The notes under the pieces are model-generated. The model ran no database searches and was not told the origin of the DNA. It was given only the letters and a program-made list of their open reading frames with translations. Positions 12,389 through 24,247 of a stretch of DNA of 64,000 nucleotides are shown here, one piece after another; position 1 is the first letter of the stretch; every line of letters starts with the position of its first letter. This DNA is from Corylus avellana (lineage: Eukaryota > Streptophyta > Magnoliopsida > Fagales > Betulaceae), in contig NC_081550.1 in assembly GCF_901000735.1 (NCBI RefSeq), positions 3,182,669 through 3,246,668 of the forward strand, read 5' to 3'. The position numbers and the translations under genes are program-made.

Positions 12389-12784
12389 AGGGTAACTTCA
12401 CTTTAGACACCTGAATTACCACGCGATTTGACAAGCCTCCAAACTTCAAAATCTCTCAATTTGAATCCCTAAACTTTCAATTGCAGTCAATTTAAACTCC
12501 TCCATCAGATTTAGCCGTTAACTTCTAACAGAAATATCTAAAAATACCAAAATATCCATGATTTTTCATTTTTATTTATTTATTTATTTTTAATTTGGAA
12601 ATAAAAAATAAAAAAAGCCAAGAGTAACGTTATTGTCTCACTTTTAACATTTAAAATCTAACAGAGGAGTTCAAATTGACTGCAATTAAAAGTTCAATGG
12701 TTCAAATTGAAAAGTTTTAAAGTTTAAGGGGACTTATCAGATCACGTAGTAATTCAGGAATCAGGAGTTTAAAGTGAAGTACTC
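12389..12784. mobile_element. Long inverted-repeat MITE (~395 bp, family B)
   Basis: The arms run for well over 100 bp each. The left arm carries ACTTCACTTTAGACACCTGA and AACTTTCAATTGCAGTCAAT. The right arm carries the complements in reverse order (ATTGACTGCAATTAAAAGTT, then TCAGGAGTTTAAAGTGAAGT). A short AT-rich centre separates them. Together they form a foldback element of the kind that often yields 24-nt siRNAs. No open frame is present. Confidence 0.75.
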
Positions 12785-13598
12785 CAAAATATTATTAATA
12801 AACAAGTTAATACACAAAACACTCAAAAACTATTTTTATCTTTTATGTCATTTTATGGCCAAAAGACAAAAGGTGTATTTTAAAATGCATTATCATCTTA
12901 AAGTTTTCTTTTTTATTTTTTGGTTCAAACAAAAGAGCTTAAAAAGAAATTCAATCTTTAGTAATCTTTTGATGATAAAATAAGAACTATAAATGTAATA
13001 ATCAACAAGATATCGTATACAATTTATTTTTGAGCAGCTAACTATTCAATTTCAAATAATGTTTAACGTTCCATTCAACTTGATACTTTAGAGCATTTAT
13101 AATACAAGTAGACAAAATAACTACTCAAAAAAGTATAAATTTTTACTTTAGAATAAAAGAAATAAAGTGAGAGAGCAAAAATAATAAACAAAGTTTATAA
13201 TGTAAATAGTAAATAGACTAATCAGCGTATTTACTATTCACATTAGATGAAAAAAATGTTAAATTGTCTATTGAAGACGAAAAAACACACATAATAGTCA
13301 AGTTTGACTATTATTAGGAATTTTACTATTATTTCGGAGACGCTCTAAGTAAGCCTCTACAACGAGCTACTTACAAATTGGGCTGCCTATGCCATCCAAA
13401 TTTGCCTGAATGGGTTATGGTTGGATGTGGGTGGATATTACCGGCCTCCACTTATCCATATATTAATATGAATAATGTTATATATCATATTGTTATTTTT
13501 ATTATTACACTAGGATGATATGGCATTGCCAATTCGTTATTTTTTATTTTTTAATGATGGTTCATCTAAAAGTAGATTGATATGTCACATCAACATCA

Positions 13599-13634
<36 letters not shown>

Positions 13635-14537
13635 ATCATGCATGCGTGTATGTATTTTCATATCAAAACAACGTAGTTTCGTCTAAGAATCATTTCCCTT
13701 TGCTTCCTCATTTGAACAACCAAAAAGTCAAAAACTAAAAAGCTCAAATAGGCCTATTTGGCATTTTATTCTCCTCCTTTTTTTCATTCCTTTTGAAAAA
13801 AAAGAAAAGAAAATGAACACTCATTTATTCATATTAACAAGCAATTTTCATTACTTTTCTCTAATAACAAATTCAAAACTTTTTTCACCTATACAACAAC
13901 ACATCAATCAATTCTTTCTACTAAAAAAAAAAAAAAAAAAAAAAAAAATGGTTTTTTCAAGCACATCCAAATGAGACATAGAAGCAATTTGGCTGTCTTT
14001 GGCTCGTGGAAACCTAAAAGAAGAGCCCATACACATGAGGCCGATGTGTAGGCGTGGTTTGTAAAAAACAAACTGTCAGCCTGTGGACAGTTTCTAGCAG
14101 ACAGTTACTCAAAGTCGCGGAGGACAATTTTTCAGAAAAAAAAATTATAACCGACCTGCCAACCAATAATCGATTATAACCGTAAATCAATAATTGGTAA
14201 CCGCTAATAAAAAGTCCGAAAGCCCATTTAAAAAAAAGAGTTATAACTAAGAATATTGAATTGAATAACCGCTAACCGTTGGTTATAATAAACAATTAGT
14301 ATTAAGCCGCCAACCAATTAGTATTAAAAATGTATTTAACCCTCTAAAAAAATACAACTTCGCTCAATTGGAAAATCACAAAAGTAGAGCGACTTCCATA
14401 AAAAAAAGAAAAGAAAAAAAAAGGGGGTTAACACAAATAACATCAGAAAAACTCTAAATCTGAGCTCAGCTCCAAAGTCCCGAGGCTCTGGTTCTCCTTT
14501 CTTTATTTGCAGCATTGAAATTCAAAGAAACCAATCT
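12785..14537. other. Intergenic sequence upstream of the PPR gene
   Basis: AT-rich with no supportable gene. It contains a TA microsatellite (about 13600-13630), a long A-run (about 13922-13948) and decayed inverted-repeat debris near 13090-13350. The last 100 bases (about 14440-14537) become pyrimidine-richer and probably hold the PPR promoter and leader. I could not place a clear TATA box. Confidence 0.6.
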
Positions 14538-16787
14538 ATGCAACCTCACTTTCAAATGGCCACTCAACGGCTACTGTCCCCGAAACCCACTATCAGAACC
14601 CTCACAACCATCACAAAACCTTCATTTCACGACCAAACTTGTTCTCACAGACCTCACTCCCTCTCTTCTCCTCCAAACCCTGACCTTAACCATGGCCTCA
14701 GAACCCTCCAAACCGGAGAAGAACCGGCTTCATCAACACCTCCTCTATCAGATTCTTTCTTGTTGGAAAAGATTGTGTTCAGTTTAAAGCAAGGTAATCC
14801 CAACTCATTGCGCAATCATCTCTTTCGGTTAAACCCTTTGCTTGTATTTGAAGTTCTTAACCGTTTCCGTGAAAATTTGCAACTGGGTCAGAGATTTATT
14901 GATTTAATTGTGTTGAATTGTCCAAATTTTAGGCATTCATCTCAATCTTTGAGTGCAATAGTTCACGTTTTGGTGAGTAGCCGGAGGCAATCGGATGCGC
15001 AATCTTTCATTCTTAGAATGATTAGGAAGAGTGGCGTGTCAAGGGTTGAGATTGTTGAATCTTTGGCATCTGTAGGTGACAATTTCGGGTCGAATTCGTT
15101 GGTTTTTGATTTGTTGATTAGGACTTACGTGCAAGCTAGGAAGTTAAGGGAGGGGTCGGAGGCGTTTCGGGCGTTGAGAAGTAAAGGGTTTTGTGTTTCT
15201 ATCAATGCTTGTAATAGTCTTCTAGGTGGGCTTGTGAAGGTAGGGTGGGTTGATTTGGCATGGGAGGTATATGGGGAAGTTGTTAGGAGTGGGATTGATT
15301 TGAATGTCTATACGCTCAATATTATGGTTAATGCGCTGTGTAAAGATCGAAAAATTGATAATGTTAGGTTGTTCTTATCGGATATGGAAGAGAAGGGGGT
15401 CTTTCCAGATATTGTGACTTACAATACACTTATCAGTGGATATTGTCGTGAAGGGCTCTTGGATGAAGCTTTTGAGATACTGAACTCAATGTCAGGTAAG
15501 GGGTTGAAACCGGGCCTTTTCACTTATAATGCTATCATCAATGGTTTGTGTAAGAAGGGAAAGTATGGAAGAGCAAAGGCAGTCTTGGGTGAAATGTTGC
15601 ACAATGGGGTGAGTCCTGATACTGCTACTTATAACACACTGCTTGTAGAGAGTGGTAGGAACGATAATATTTTGGAAGCTGAAGAGATTTTTAATGAAAT
15701 GTTGCAACATGGTGTTGTTCCTGATTTAGTTAGCTTTAGTTCACTTATTGGGGTTTTTACGAGGAATGGTCATCTTGATCAGGCAATAGCGCATTTTAGA
15801 AATATGAAGAAAACTGGCTTGGTTCCAGATAATGTGATCTATACTATTCTTATAGATGGGTATTGTAGAAACGGCATAATGTCAGGGGCTTTAAAGATGC
15901 GGGATGAAATGCTACAACATGGTTGTGCTATGGATGTGGTTACATACAACACTATTTTGAATGGGTTGTGCAGGGGGAAGATGCTTACTGATGCAGATGA
16001 GCTCTTCAATGAGATGGTGGAAAAGGGTGTCTTTCCTGATTTCTGCACTTTCACCACCCTCATTAATGGATATTGTAAGGATTGGAATATGAATAAAGCG
16101 ATTAGTTTGTTTGAGACAATGACTCAGAGGAATCTCAAGCCTGACATAGTGACATACAATACATTAATTGATGGGTTTTGCAAAGTTGGTGAAATGGAGA
16201 AAGCAGAGGAGTTATGGGGTGATATGATCTCTAGAGGGATTTCTCCCAATCACATTTCGTATGGTATTCTCATTAATGGGTTTTGTATTATGGGATATCT
16301 ATCTGAGGCTTTCAGGTTGTGGGATGAGATGGTTGAAAAAGGTATCAGACCCTCTCTGGTGACTTGCAACACTATTATAAAGGGCTATTGCCGGTCAGGT
16401 AATGCGTTAGAAGCAGACTACTTCTTGAGCAAGATGATGTTGAAAGGAGTTGTTCCTGATAGCATTACGTATAATACTCTTATTAATGGTTATGTAAAAG
16501 AAGAGATTATGGACAAAGCTTTTGTTTCGATTAACAAGATGGAGAAACAAGGGCTTTTGCCTGACGTTATTACATATAATGTAGTTTTGAATGGGTTTTG
16601 TAAACAAGGTAGAATGAAAGACGCTGAACTATTATTGCAGAAGATGATTGAGAAAGGTGTAAATCCTGATAGATTCACATACACCTCATTGATAAATGGA
16701 CATGTGAGCCAGGACAACCTGAAGGAGGCATTTCGATTCCACGATGAAATGCTGCAAAGGGGATTTGTTCCAGATGATAAATTCTAA
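14538..16787 (+). CDS. P-class pentatricopeptide repeat protein, At5g01110-like (intronless)
   Basis: A 749-aa organelle RNA-binding protein. The N-terminal ~60 residues are rich in Ser, Thr, Pro and Arg and poor in acids, fitting a mitochondrial or plastid transit peptide. A second in-frame Met at residue 7 (MATQRLLSPKPT) could also start it. From about residue 188 to the end there are 16 consecutive 35-residue P-type repeats of the form VTYNTLI..GYC...G....A..L...M...G..PD, with no E, DYW or SMR domain. This points to transcript stabilisation, processing or translation, not editing catalysis. The C-terminal stretch NLKEAFRFHDEMLQRGFVPD and much of the body match Arabidopsis At5g01110 as I remember it, which has a similar length, so orthology is likely. 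Repeat residues 5 and 35 are mostly canonical and allow a partial RNA-code reading (see findings). Being intronless is normal for this family. Confidence 0.93.
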   Translation: MQPHFQMATQRLLSPKPTIRTLTTITKPSFHDQTCSHRPHSLSSPPNPDLNHGLRTLQTGEEPASSTPPLSDSFLLEKIVFSLKQGNPNSLRNHLFRLNPLLVFEVLNRFRENLQLGQRFIDLIVLNCPNFRHSSQSLSAIVHVLVSSRRQSDAQSFILRMIRKSGVSRVEIVESLASVGDNFGSNSLVFDLLIRTYVQARKLREGSEAFRALRSKGFCVSINACNSLLGGLVKVGWVDLAWEVYGEVVRSGIDLNVYTLNIMVNALCKDRKIDNVRLFLSDMEEKGVFPDIVTYNTLISGYCREGLLDEAFEILNSMSGKGLKPGLFTYNAIINGLCKKGKYGRAKAVLGEMLHNGVSPDTATYNTLLVESGRNDNILEAEEIFNEMLQHGVVPDLVSFSSLIGVFTRNGHLDQAIAHFRNMKKTGLVPDNVIYTILIDGYCRNGIMSGALKMRDEMLQHGCAMDVVTYNTILNGLCRGKMLTDADELFNEMVEKGVFPDFCTFTTLINGYCKDWNMNKAISLFETMTQRNLKPDIVTYNTLIDGFCKVGEMEKAEELWGDMISRGISPNHISYGILINGFCIMGYLSEAFRLWDEMVEKGIRPSLVTCNTIIKGYCRSGNALEADYFLSKMMLKGVVPDSITYNTLINGYVKEEIMDKAFVSINKMEKQGLLPDVITYNVVLNGFCKQGRMKDAELLLQKMIEKGVNPDRFTYTSLINGHVSQDNLKEAFRFHDEMLQRGFVPDDKF

Positions 16788-17582
16788 CTGTTTAGCTGTT
16801 TGTGTTTGTAGCGACACCGACTTCATCTGGCTGCATGCCAGATATATAATTATATTGATGGTGGGATTTGTTCTCTTTTTGCATTCTTCATTTCTTTTTG
16901 GCAATGTTGTACATTGAGCTATCTCATTGAAGTCTTGTGATTATTTACTCTTCTTTAATGTATTGGTATAAGAAGTGTTGGAAGGCTATAAGAAAGCAGA
17001 GATTGGAATTAACGGATATGGACATAATTAATTGCTTATGATGAAGGTGAGGTTACTTTTAATACTGGATAAAACTTGTGATTTTTTATGGATGAGAGTT
17101 TGAACTTATGAAGTTTACACATTTAGTTTGTCCGACAGGGGACTTTGAATCAAGGAACGGTGGACTAGAGAGTTTTAACCACTCTTGACTTTCACTCAAT
17201 TATGAAGATTTGATAATCAAGTGACTGTAGAGGTATGACTTTGTTTTATTTATTCCAGATTACAGAATATCGTCTTTGGCCCTTCAAATGTCTTAATCTA
17301 TCTTATTTAATTGTTATTTTATCCTTGTTGCGTTTTCTTGCCAAATCCTTTGTCAATATTCAATGCAGGCAGGTCCATGTGGCCTTCTACTCAATTCAAC
17401 TCAGCCTTAATCCAAGCTAAATTAGGTTGGTTGCATGAATTCTTTTGTGCTATTTTGCTTGATTTTGAGCTATGTCCCCCATTAGATCATTAAAAAGGGT
17501 CTTTCCTCACTGCTTCTGTATGGAATTCTTGTTCATATAGGTTTTGCAATTGTTGTTCCTTCCTCTCTGCTTTGGAACCAGC
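16788..17582. other. 3' flank of the PPR gene, nothing further recognised
   Basis: AT-rich sequence that should hold the PPR 3' UTR. No second gene is supported. Confidence 0.6.
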
Positions 17583-17960
17583 TCGTGATCAACTTTTTTT
17601 TATAAGTAATAACCAGTCTGATTAAAAGCGTAAAGTGTCCCTAAGTACATAAGGAGTATACAAAGGGATCACCTAACTAGAAAGGAAAAGCAAGCAAGGA
17701 AATCATCATAACTAATCGGCAACATGAACAAATGTGTTACAGTCCAAAGATACAAAGTATGAAAGCAAGAGGATAAAATGTCATTCAAAGACCTTTCCAA
17801 GTCCTCGAAGCACTTATTATTCATTTTCTGCCAGCACCAAAAGAGGCACGTAGGCACCATCTTCTAGACCGCAGCACTCTCCCACCCCCAGAAGACCACC
17901 AACAGGCTAGCAAATCAAAAACCCGTCTAGGCATCACAAGAGATCAAAGCTTTGGTCAGT
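17583..17960 (-). mobile_element. LINE 3'-end remnant (reverse-transcriptase C-terminus)
   Basis: Minus-strand frames read MVPTCLFWCWQKMNNKCFED, then LERSLNDI, then FHTLYLW and a short hydrophobic tail. This matches the conserved C-terminus of plant L1-like polyproteins (NMVP..LFW..W.ERN.R.FED.ERS). In-frame stops upstream show decay. The plus-strand T-run at about 17594-17603 marks the former poly(A) end. Only the extreme 3' part survives. Confidence 0.7.
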
Positions 17961-19540
17961 GATCTTCTATAAGAAGCTGAAGCTACCTCATTGACTCTCT
18001 CTTTTTTTTTTTTAAGTTTAATTTCAATTTTAATTCTGATCCTGTAATATGGCTAACTAAAGGTAATTATTATTCAAATTTTTATCGGTTTACAGTTTCA
18101 GTCTCCTTTATGTTGACAAAATGTTGGTCCACCTTGAGCTTTTCAACAATTCTGCATTTATCTTCTTATTAGGGTTATCAATTTATGATATGACCTGTGA
18201 ACCTGATATAAATTTAACACAAAATTTGCAAGTTAGGGTTTATGGCTCTAAACTATCTAATTAAATGGGTCAGATTAAGTTTTACTTATATAGTCTTATA
18301 CTTATATCTCGATATGACTCAAATTTAACTCAAAAACACAAATTGTCACTTCTGTTTGTAAGTTCATTTCTTGTTCTTTTAAGATTTTCTGGTCTTGAAG
18401 TTCTTAAAATGAGAGGGGATATGGTTGGCGCTTGTTGGGCTCCACTCTTAGTTTGGCCTTCAAACAAATCATCATACTCCATTACCCCTTGGCCACCTAA
18501 TTCATGCAATTTGCAATAGTCTACTTCTCTAACCATGCTAATTGGATAATAAAGTATATACCCACCACGCATTTTACCAGTACTTTAAACAATCACCCAT
18601 AAAATAACAAGTATGACTAAGAAAATGTGAAAAATAAAGGGAAAATAAAATATATTCTTTAGATTTTAAATTTTGACAATTATGTCCTTAAATTTTTAAA
18701 TTTTGACAATTATGTCCTTAAATTTTTATCTCTCTTATTTGACATGTCATATGCCAACTGTATATGTTACTTGACACAATTACTTTAATTTTTTTTAAAA
18801 AAAATCTTAGAATTAAAGCTGATTTTTTTTTTCTTTCTAAAAATAAATTGAAATTCAAAGGACACATCATGCATACGCCTCTGCCTGGCGGAAAGGCAGA
18901 TGCGGCAAATTGAAGAGACACGTGGGCAGTCAAATGATATGGATAATATCGGCTGAGTATTGCTGACATTTTAAAATTATGATTTTTCTTAATATACCAA
19001 TAATCCCTTTTAGTCAAGGAATTGCTATTTTAATCCCCTCGATGATGGGATTTGATGGCAATGGTTGTCTATTATATACTCTGGATCCCAAAATCAATGC
19101 ACATACAATGGATTATCACATAGTTTTACCATGACTTACCAAACCTTGTCGCCACTTGCAATAGAATCATTAGATGCTTTCAAATGACATCATTATTTTA
19201 TTTTATTTTTTACTTATTTTTTTTGGGGGGCACAAATCCGTATCGTCGGCGTGCTCGTTAGTTGTTGACGTGTTTTGATAGGGGTGATAATTTATGTTAA
19301 CATATTGGGTTTAGGTCGTGTCGAGTCATATATATAAAACTATATATGTTAATTCTAACTTGACTAATTTAATTAAATGAGCCAAATTCATCAACCTCAG
19401 TCAGTTAATTTCATGTTGGGTTTGCTGGTTATGCCAAAAATTGTCAATATGTATGTTAAGTGTCGGGTTTCAACTCGTGTCAAGGCATAAGTATAATACT
19501 ACATTGTTTACTTTAATCAAAACCATTTAATTAAACAAGC
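17961..19540. other. Intergenic repeat-rich sequence
   Basis: No gene seen. An approximately 30-bp unit (TTTTGACAATTATGTCCTTA core) occurs twice in tandem at about 18664-18725. Sequence of the type 'aacctgatataaatttaacac ... aattaaatgggtcag' near 18180-18330 belongs to a dispersed family that also appears near 19290-19520 and 41204-41476. Confidence 0.55.
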
Positions 19541-19757
19541 AGTGGCAGAACCAGACAATTTATATTGAGAGTGCCGCTAAATTTTTTTTGAGAGTGTCGA
19601 ATGATAACTTGCGTAAGTAGGAGAGAATAATTTTTTTTTTCTTTTTTTTTTTTGGGAGTACCTTGTGGAACTTGAGAGAAAAATAGCAAAAAAAACAAAA
19701 ATTAAAAATTAAAAGCTTTGGGGGTGGCACCCCCAAAACATTAAGTGGCTCCGACGT
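19541..19757. mobile_element. MITE-like element with AGTGGC(A/G)GAGCCA ends (family F)
   Basis: It begins AGTGGCAGAACCAGACAATT and ends near AAGTGGCTCCGAC, an inverted match to its start. The interior is A/T-run rich and ends in a CACCCCCAAAAC block. Related copies lie at 23349-23490, 30971-31648 and 34864-35560. No coding sequence. Confidence 0.55.
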
Positions 19758-20599
19758 TGTAAACAAGTCAGACCCCTTAACCATAAACTACTAATTTCGT
19801 ATTTGATTCGTGTTAGATTTTAAAATCGTATAAAAAATTGTCAACCTTAATTTTGAAGGAAGCTTTTTTATTTCTTATTTGAAAAAATATGCTAATGTTA
19901 CGTGAGTACGACAACACTTTTTATTTGTTAATATCTCTAACTAGACAATAGAAAACAAAGTCGTGAACAAACATGACGGATATCAAAATTATATCTTCAC
20001 CAGTAAAATAACATTCGGGGTAGTTGTGATCGCTGCAAATTAACTGCTTCTTGTGACCAATTCAAACTCCTTTTGAATTAGAATTATGCAGAAAAGAAGA
20101 GGATATGTGATATGCTTGAAGAATTGGTGCGCATACTTTTCTATTTTCTTAGATATTATATGTGATACCAACGCCGCAGGAGTGGTTAGAGATGGGTTAA
20201 TTTTGGGCTACAACCAAAAGAACAAAGAAATGTAGCCGTTGCTTGGATACGTACGTAATCAGGATAATCATGGTGGTCTTAAAGATGATGATCATTGCGT
20301 GGAGATGGGGATTAAGAAATGTCAATTCTCTTCCAATATTGTCATTGATTTCATGTGATACGTATGATTTATTTAGATAATAAATAGAAAATATATATAG
20401 TAAGAACTGTAAGATAATGGAAAACCTGTGGTGGCCTGAGGCTGTGGTTATTAACAATTTTGATTTTTGCATGTTCAATCTTTGACTGTTCTTGAGTTTT
20501 GTCCCTTTCAACTATATATCTAATAAGCTTATCCAAAAAAATAAAACTGCAGTTATCAAGTTGCAGAGAATAAAACTATGGATCACGCTGTGGACAGTG

Positions 20600-20602
<3 letters not shown>

Positions 20603-20642
<40 letters not shown>
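20603..20642. repeat. (TA)n microsatellite
   Basis: Forty bases of uninterrupted AT alternation. Similar shorter tracts lie at about 13600-13630, 33630-33656, 37547-37570, 47683-47712 and 60104-60122. Confidence 0.95.
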
Positions 20643-20644
<2 letters not shown>

Positions 20645-20711
20645 TGTCAATGTTGTCATGACAAATAACTATATTGAACCTGGTAAAAGAGTTTTTGTAT
20701 TTTAAATTATT

Positions 20712-21058
20712 TGTTAATATAAATTTCAAGTAGAATTCATCCTTAAAAACAGCCTTGCAAAGGAACGGTATTAAAGATTTTATAACACCTGGGATTGTAG
20801 CATACTACCGGATGATAGCCATTTTTATACGCTATGCTCATACATAATATTAAGACATTTTAACTCATCAACTTATATGTCGCTCCTTCCGAGACTCGGC
20901 AACAAAATTGCAACCCATTCAATCCTATACTCAACGAGTTGAATTTGATCTTATATTCGACGTGGTGGCGGCTCTGATATCAAATGATATAAACTTCAAG
21001 TAGAATCTACCTTTAAAAACAAACTTACAAGAGAATGGTGTTAAATAGCTTATATACA
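20712..21058 (-). mobile_element. TRIM-like miniature LTR retrotransposon
   Basis: Two ~75-bp direct repeats, 20712-20787 and 20985-21058, share the AAATTTCAAGTAGAATTCAT / AAACTTCAAGTAGAATCTAC core. Each begins TG and ends CA. Just inside the right-hand copy, on the minus strand, lies TGATATCAGAGC, one mismatch from TGGTATCAGAGC, the usual primer-binding site for initiator tRNA-Met. So the right repeat is the 5' LTR and the element points left. The ~200-bp interior has no protein coding capacity. At about 347 bp overall, it fits a terminal-repeat retrotransposon in miniature. Confidence 0.65.
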
Positions 21059-21062
21059 CATA

Positions 21063-21183
21063 ATTAATTAATTTTTTTTTTTTTTTGACATGTCCGCACA
21101 AGAAAATGAAAAAGATTCAAACTAGTGACCTGCACTTCATGAAGCGTAGCCCCCAGCCTATTATACTTAAGTCATGAAAAACA
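21063..21183 (-). mobile_element. SINE-like element with tRNA-type B box
   Basis: Read on the minus strand, the element runs from an A-box-like TAATAGGCTGGGGGCTACGC through CACTAGTTTGAATC, resembling a Pol III B box (GGTTCGANTCC). It then passes CTTGTGCGGACATGTC and ends in an A-run (plus-strand T-run about 21071-21086). A better conserved relative lies at 41084-41191. It abuts the TRIM-like element on its left. Confidence 0.55.
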
Positions 21184-22417
21184 CTCAAAATCGTAATATT
21201 TGACTAATTAATCCAAATCATTTGTTTCTGAGTTTCTTTCCTTGATTGATTATATATGTTTTCTATATATATATATATAGAAAACATACCGTATGTTTCG
21301 ATGTTATCGTGGTATATTCTATTGCATCTTACTTATAATAGAAACGACAAAATGATGGGTAACCAAATTCTCGTGCCGACGAATTGTGTGCTGTGACTAA
21401 TTCATTTGCATGAAGCATACGGCATGTAATTACACACTGCTGGAATTTATTAAATACGTCTCTACTTCCCTACATACAAATTTTAAAAGCATGGCCGACG
21501 TTGGAAAATGACTGGTTTATTTTTTTAAAATTTTTTTCTTGGAATTTTAATCAAATCATTAATATAAAAAAATTCCATAACTTATTTCTTTTCACTTACT
21601 TTAATTTCTTTTTCTTGCATTCAAAAAAAGTAAAATTACTAATTAATAATCTTTGTATCATCTTAATTTATAAGGAAGAACTCTCTACTTTGACGTAACT
21701 ATAATAGCATCTGTAACTTAGATGATTTCGTAAATGTTCCTTTAAGATGAATCCGTCTAATCTCGTTAGCATCGCACTCATTACGACTCGAGTCTTTGTC
21801 CTCTTTCTCGTCAAATCATATGAGATTAAGAGTATGTTTGACCTTGCGATTTCACATGTTAAAAATGCATTTTTAAACAAAATTGTGGAAAATATTTCAT
21901 TTGAAAGTTCGTTTTTAAAAATGTATGATTTTAAATACTAAACTGCGATTTTAAATGTCAAACTACACTTAATTGCGCTTATATATATATATTTATATAT
22001 ATATAAATATTACACACACGCTCTTACTCTAATAACGATCCGTCAAAAATCTAATGAGACTTTTACAGTTTCACTATCACATTAAGAAGTGCACAAATAA
22101 GAATATAAAAGTAAAAGTTTATATAATATTTCTCTTTTAAAAATTATATTTTCAAATTACTTGTTTTAAAAATCACTATTCTTAAATTACACCTTTTAAA
22201 ATCATAAAACCAAACCCCTCCGGTAGTAATCTCCATGCGAGATTTGATTTAACTTACGCTGTACGCTACAGTGGTTGAGGAGATAAGAATCATGTGAATG
22301 AGAATCGAGGCATTTTTTTTTTTTTTAATATAACTATGGATGAGAATGGCATAGGCTATATAAAATTAGTGGCTCTTGCTCTAACACGTTGGCGCATGTT
22401 ATCAAATATATAACTTT

Positions 22418-22590
22418 GGGAAGTGTTAGGAATTAAATAAATAAATTTAATTTTTTTTTTTAAATTGACGTGACAGATCGTGAGTGACAGATAAGAAAAA
22501 TAAAATTATATTTTTTTAATTTAAAAACTCTTGCAACATCACTTTGAAAATTTTTTTGAGTTCATTTATTTAGTTCCCTAATACGTCTCT
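22418..22590. mobile_element. MITE family A, second copy
   Basis: The ends GGGAAGTGTTAGGAATTAAA and TTTAGTTCCCTAATACGTCTC form an inverted pair, with AAATTGACGTGACAG inside on the left. Same family as 12152-12322 but more diverged. No coding sequence. Confidence 0.65.
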
Positions 22591-23348
22591 ATAACTTTTA
22601 TTATTTTGATAAATGAATAGATTTATAAATCCCAGCACATTTCTGATGCTTAATTATAGGAATAAAAATCACATAGTTTGACCATAACTTCTTATAATTT
22701 ATAGTTTCTCCTTGTACAGAAAGAAATAGTTGTAAAAAATAAATAAACAAACAAAAAAGTCAAAGACTAACACCCTAATTGGTTTGGTTGTGTGAACTTT
22801 GGACTGGTCCCAAATGTATATTATTGCTCCAATTCCAATTGTTTGTTAAAAAAAGAAAGTCAGATCTCCATCAATATCTCACGTGTCAAAATCACGATAA
22901 TAAAAAAGGTTGATTTCGATTGCTATGTATTATTATAATACACGATCACCGACTGTGTCCACAAACTAAATTAATATAATATCCTCATAATTACTTCACT
23001 GTCACTATTGAATTTTTCATATATGGCCAAAAGAACAAGTAAGACTAAAGAGCTAGGGACTAGGGTGCTATTTTTTTTTTTTTTTTTTTCCTGAGCATGC
23101 ATCTTCTTGATTTAATATTGTAGGTTTACCTTATAAAACACACCCACTACAAAAAAAAATCACTGAGTTTGTGAGTCATTAAAAAAAAAAAAAACAATAT
23201 TATTTATTGTCATTTTGGACAAAAAGAGGTGTTGTTTAAATAGTAAAACCGCACTTTTTTTTTGGCAGTATTGCATAGTTACATTAAGGAAAACATTCAT
23301 CAATATTAACAGCGCATACATGAGAAGATAGAGTGGGACCCATGGTCA
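22591..23348. other. AT-rich intergenic sequence
   Basis: Nothing beyond homopolymer runs (for example T-runs near 23071-23090) and AT-rich low-complexity sequence. No gene or structured repeat recognised. Confidence 0.55.
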
Positions 23349-23490
23349 ATGGCAGAGCCAGACAATTCATATTGAAGGTGTTACTAAAATTTTTTTTTAG
23401 GGTGCCGAGAACAAGAATAAGAACAAGAACGAGAACAAAAAAAAACAAAAAAAGAGCACCCCCAAAGTCTCAAGTGGCTCCGCCACTGCC
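23349..23490. mobile_element. MITE family F, short copy
   Basis: The ends GGCAGAGCCAGACAATTCAT and CAAGTGGCTCCGCCACTGCC are inverted relatives. The interior carries an (AGAACA)-like purine run. Same family as 19541-19757. The open frame across it is an artefact of the purine run. Confidence 0.6.
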
Positions 23491-24247
23491 TATAGTGGAC
23501 GGATTATCTCAAGAACTTAAACTATTTTACCATTTTTTTTTTACTCCAAACAAAGCATGCTATTTTTTTTTTTTTTTAATCAAATGCGAAAAAAAGTTAC
23601 GAAAAATGTTAATTTAAGCATGCATGCATCGGAGTGTCTTCAGGCTTAAGCTCGAAAACTGTTTGACGTCGCTCTCTTTATTTTATAAGAACATCACCAT
23701 TTTCGGATCAGGGAAGCCCCATGACGTCGGTCCACCCATTCGATGACTGTTACAGTCGTTTGTTCCTGCCTGAAAAATGCAACTTATATATATAGAAGCT
23801 GCTTAATCATTGGATGTATGTTCAGTAAGAAAAAACACCACGCATTCTACTGAATCATTCTAAATTCTAAATAATAATTTAATTAATCACGTCATTTTTG
23901 GGTGACTTCTAATCATTTATCACTTCCTATGAGGCTATGACGCACCCACAGTCACATATAGACTACGTACTATGAAAGTTTTTTATTTTTTAAATAATAA
24001 TAATAATAATTACAGATTTATTGAAACCGGAAAAAAATAAAAATAAAAAATAAAAAATACAAGTTATCTCTAAAAAAACCAAGGCGGCCTAAAAGCCAAA
24101 ACAAGTCTACACAAGAAAGCGTATACAATGAGGCAAACACAGGGACAGCCAACTAAAAAACAGTTGACAAGAGAATTATTCTATTTTTTTATTTTTTTTG
24201 TGATGTAAAAGTGAAAATAATTTTATATATTTTGAATTGTTTATTAA

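Noticed and set aside
14515..14787. Second frame over the PPR start
   Set aside because: Shadow frame; the 749-codon PPR frame explains the region.
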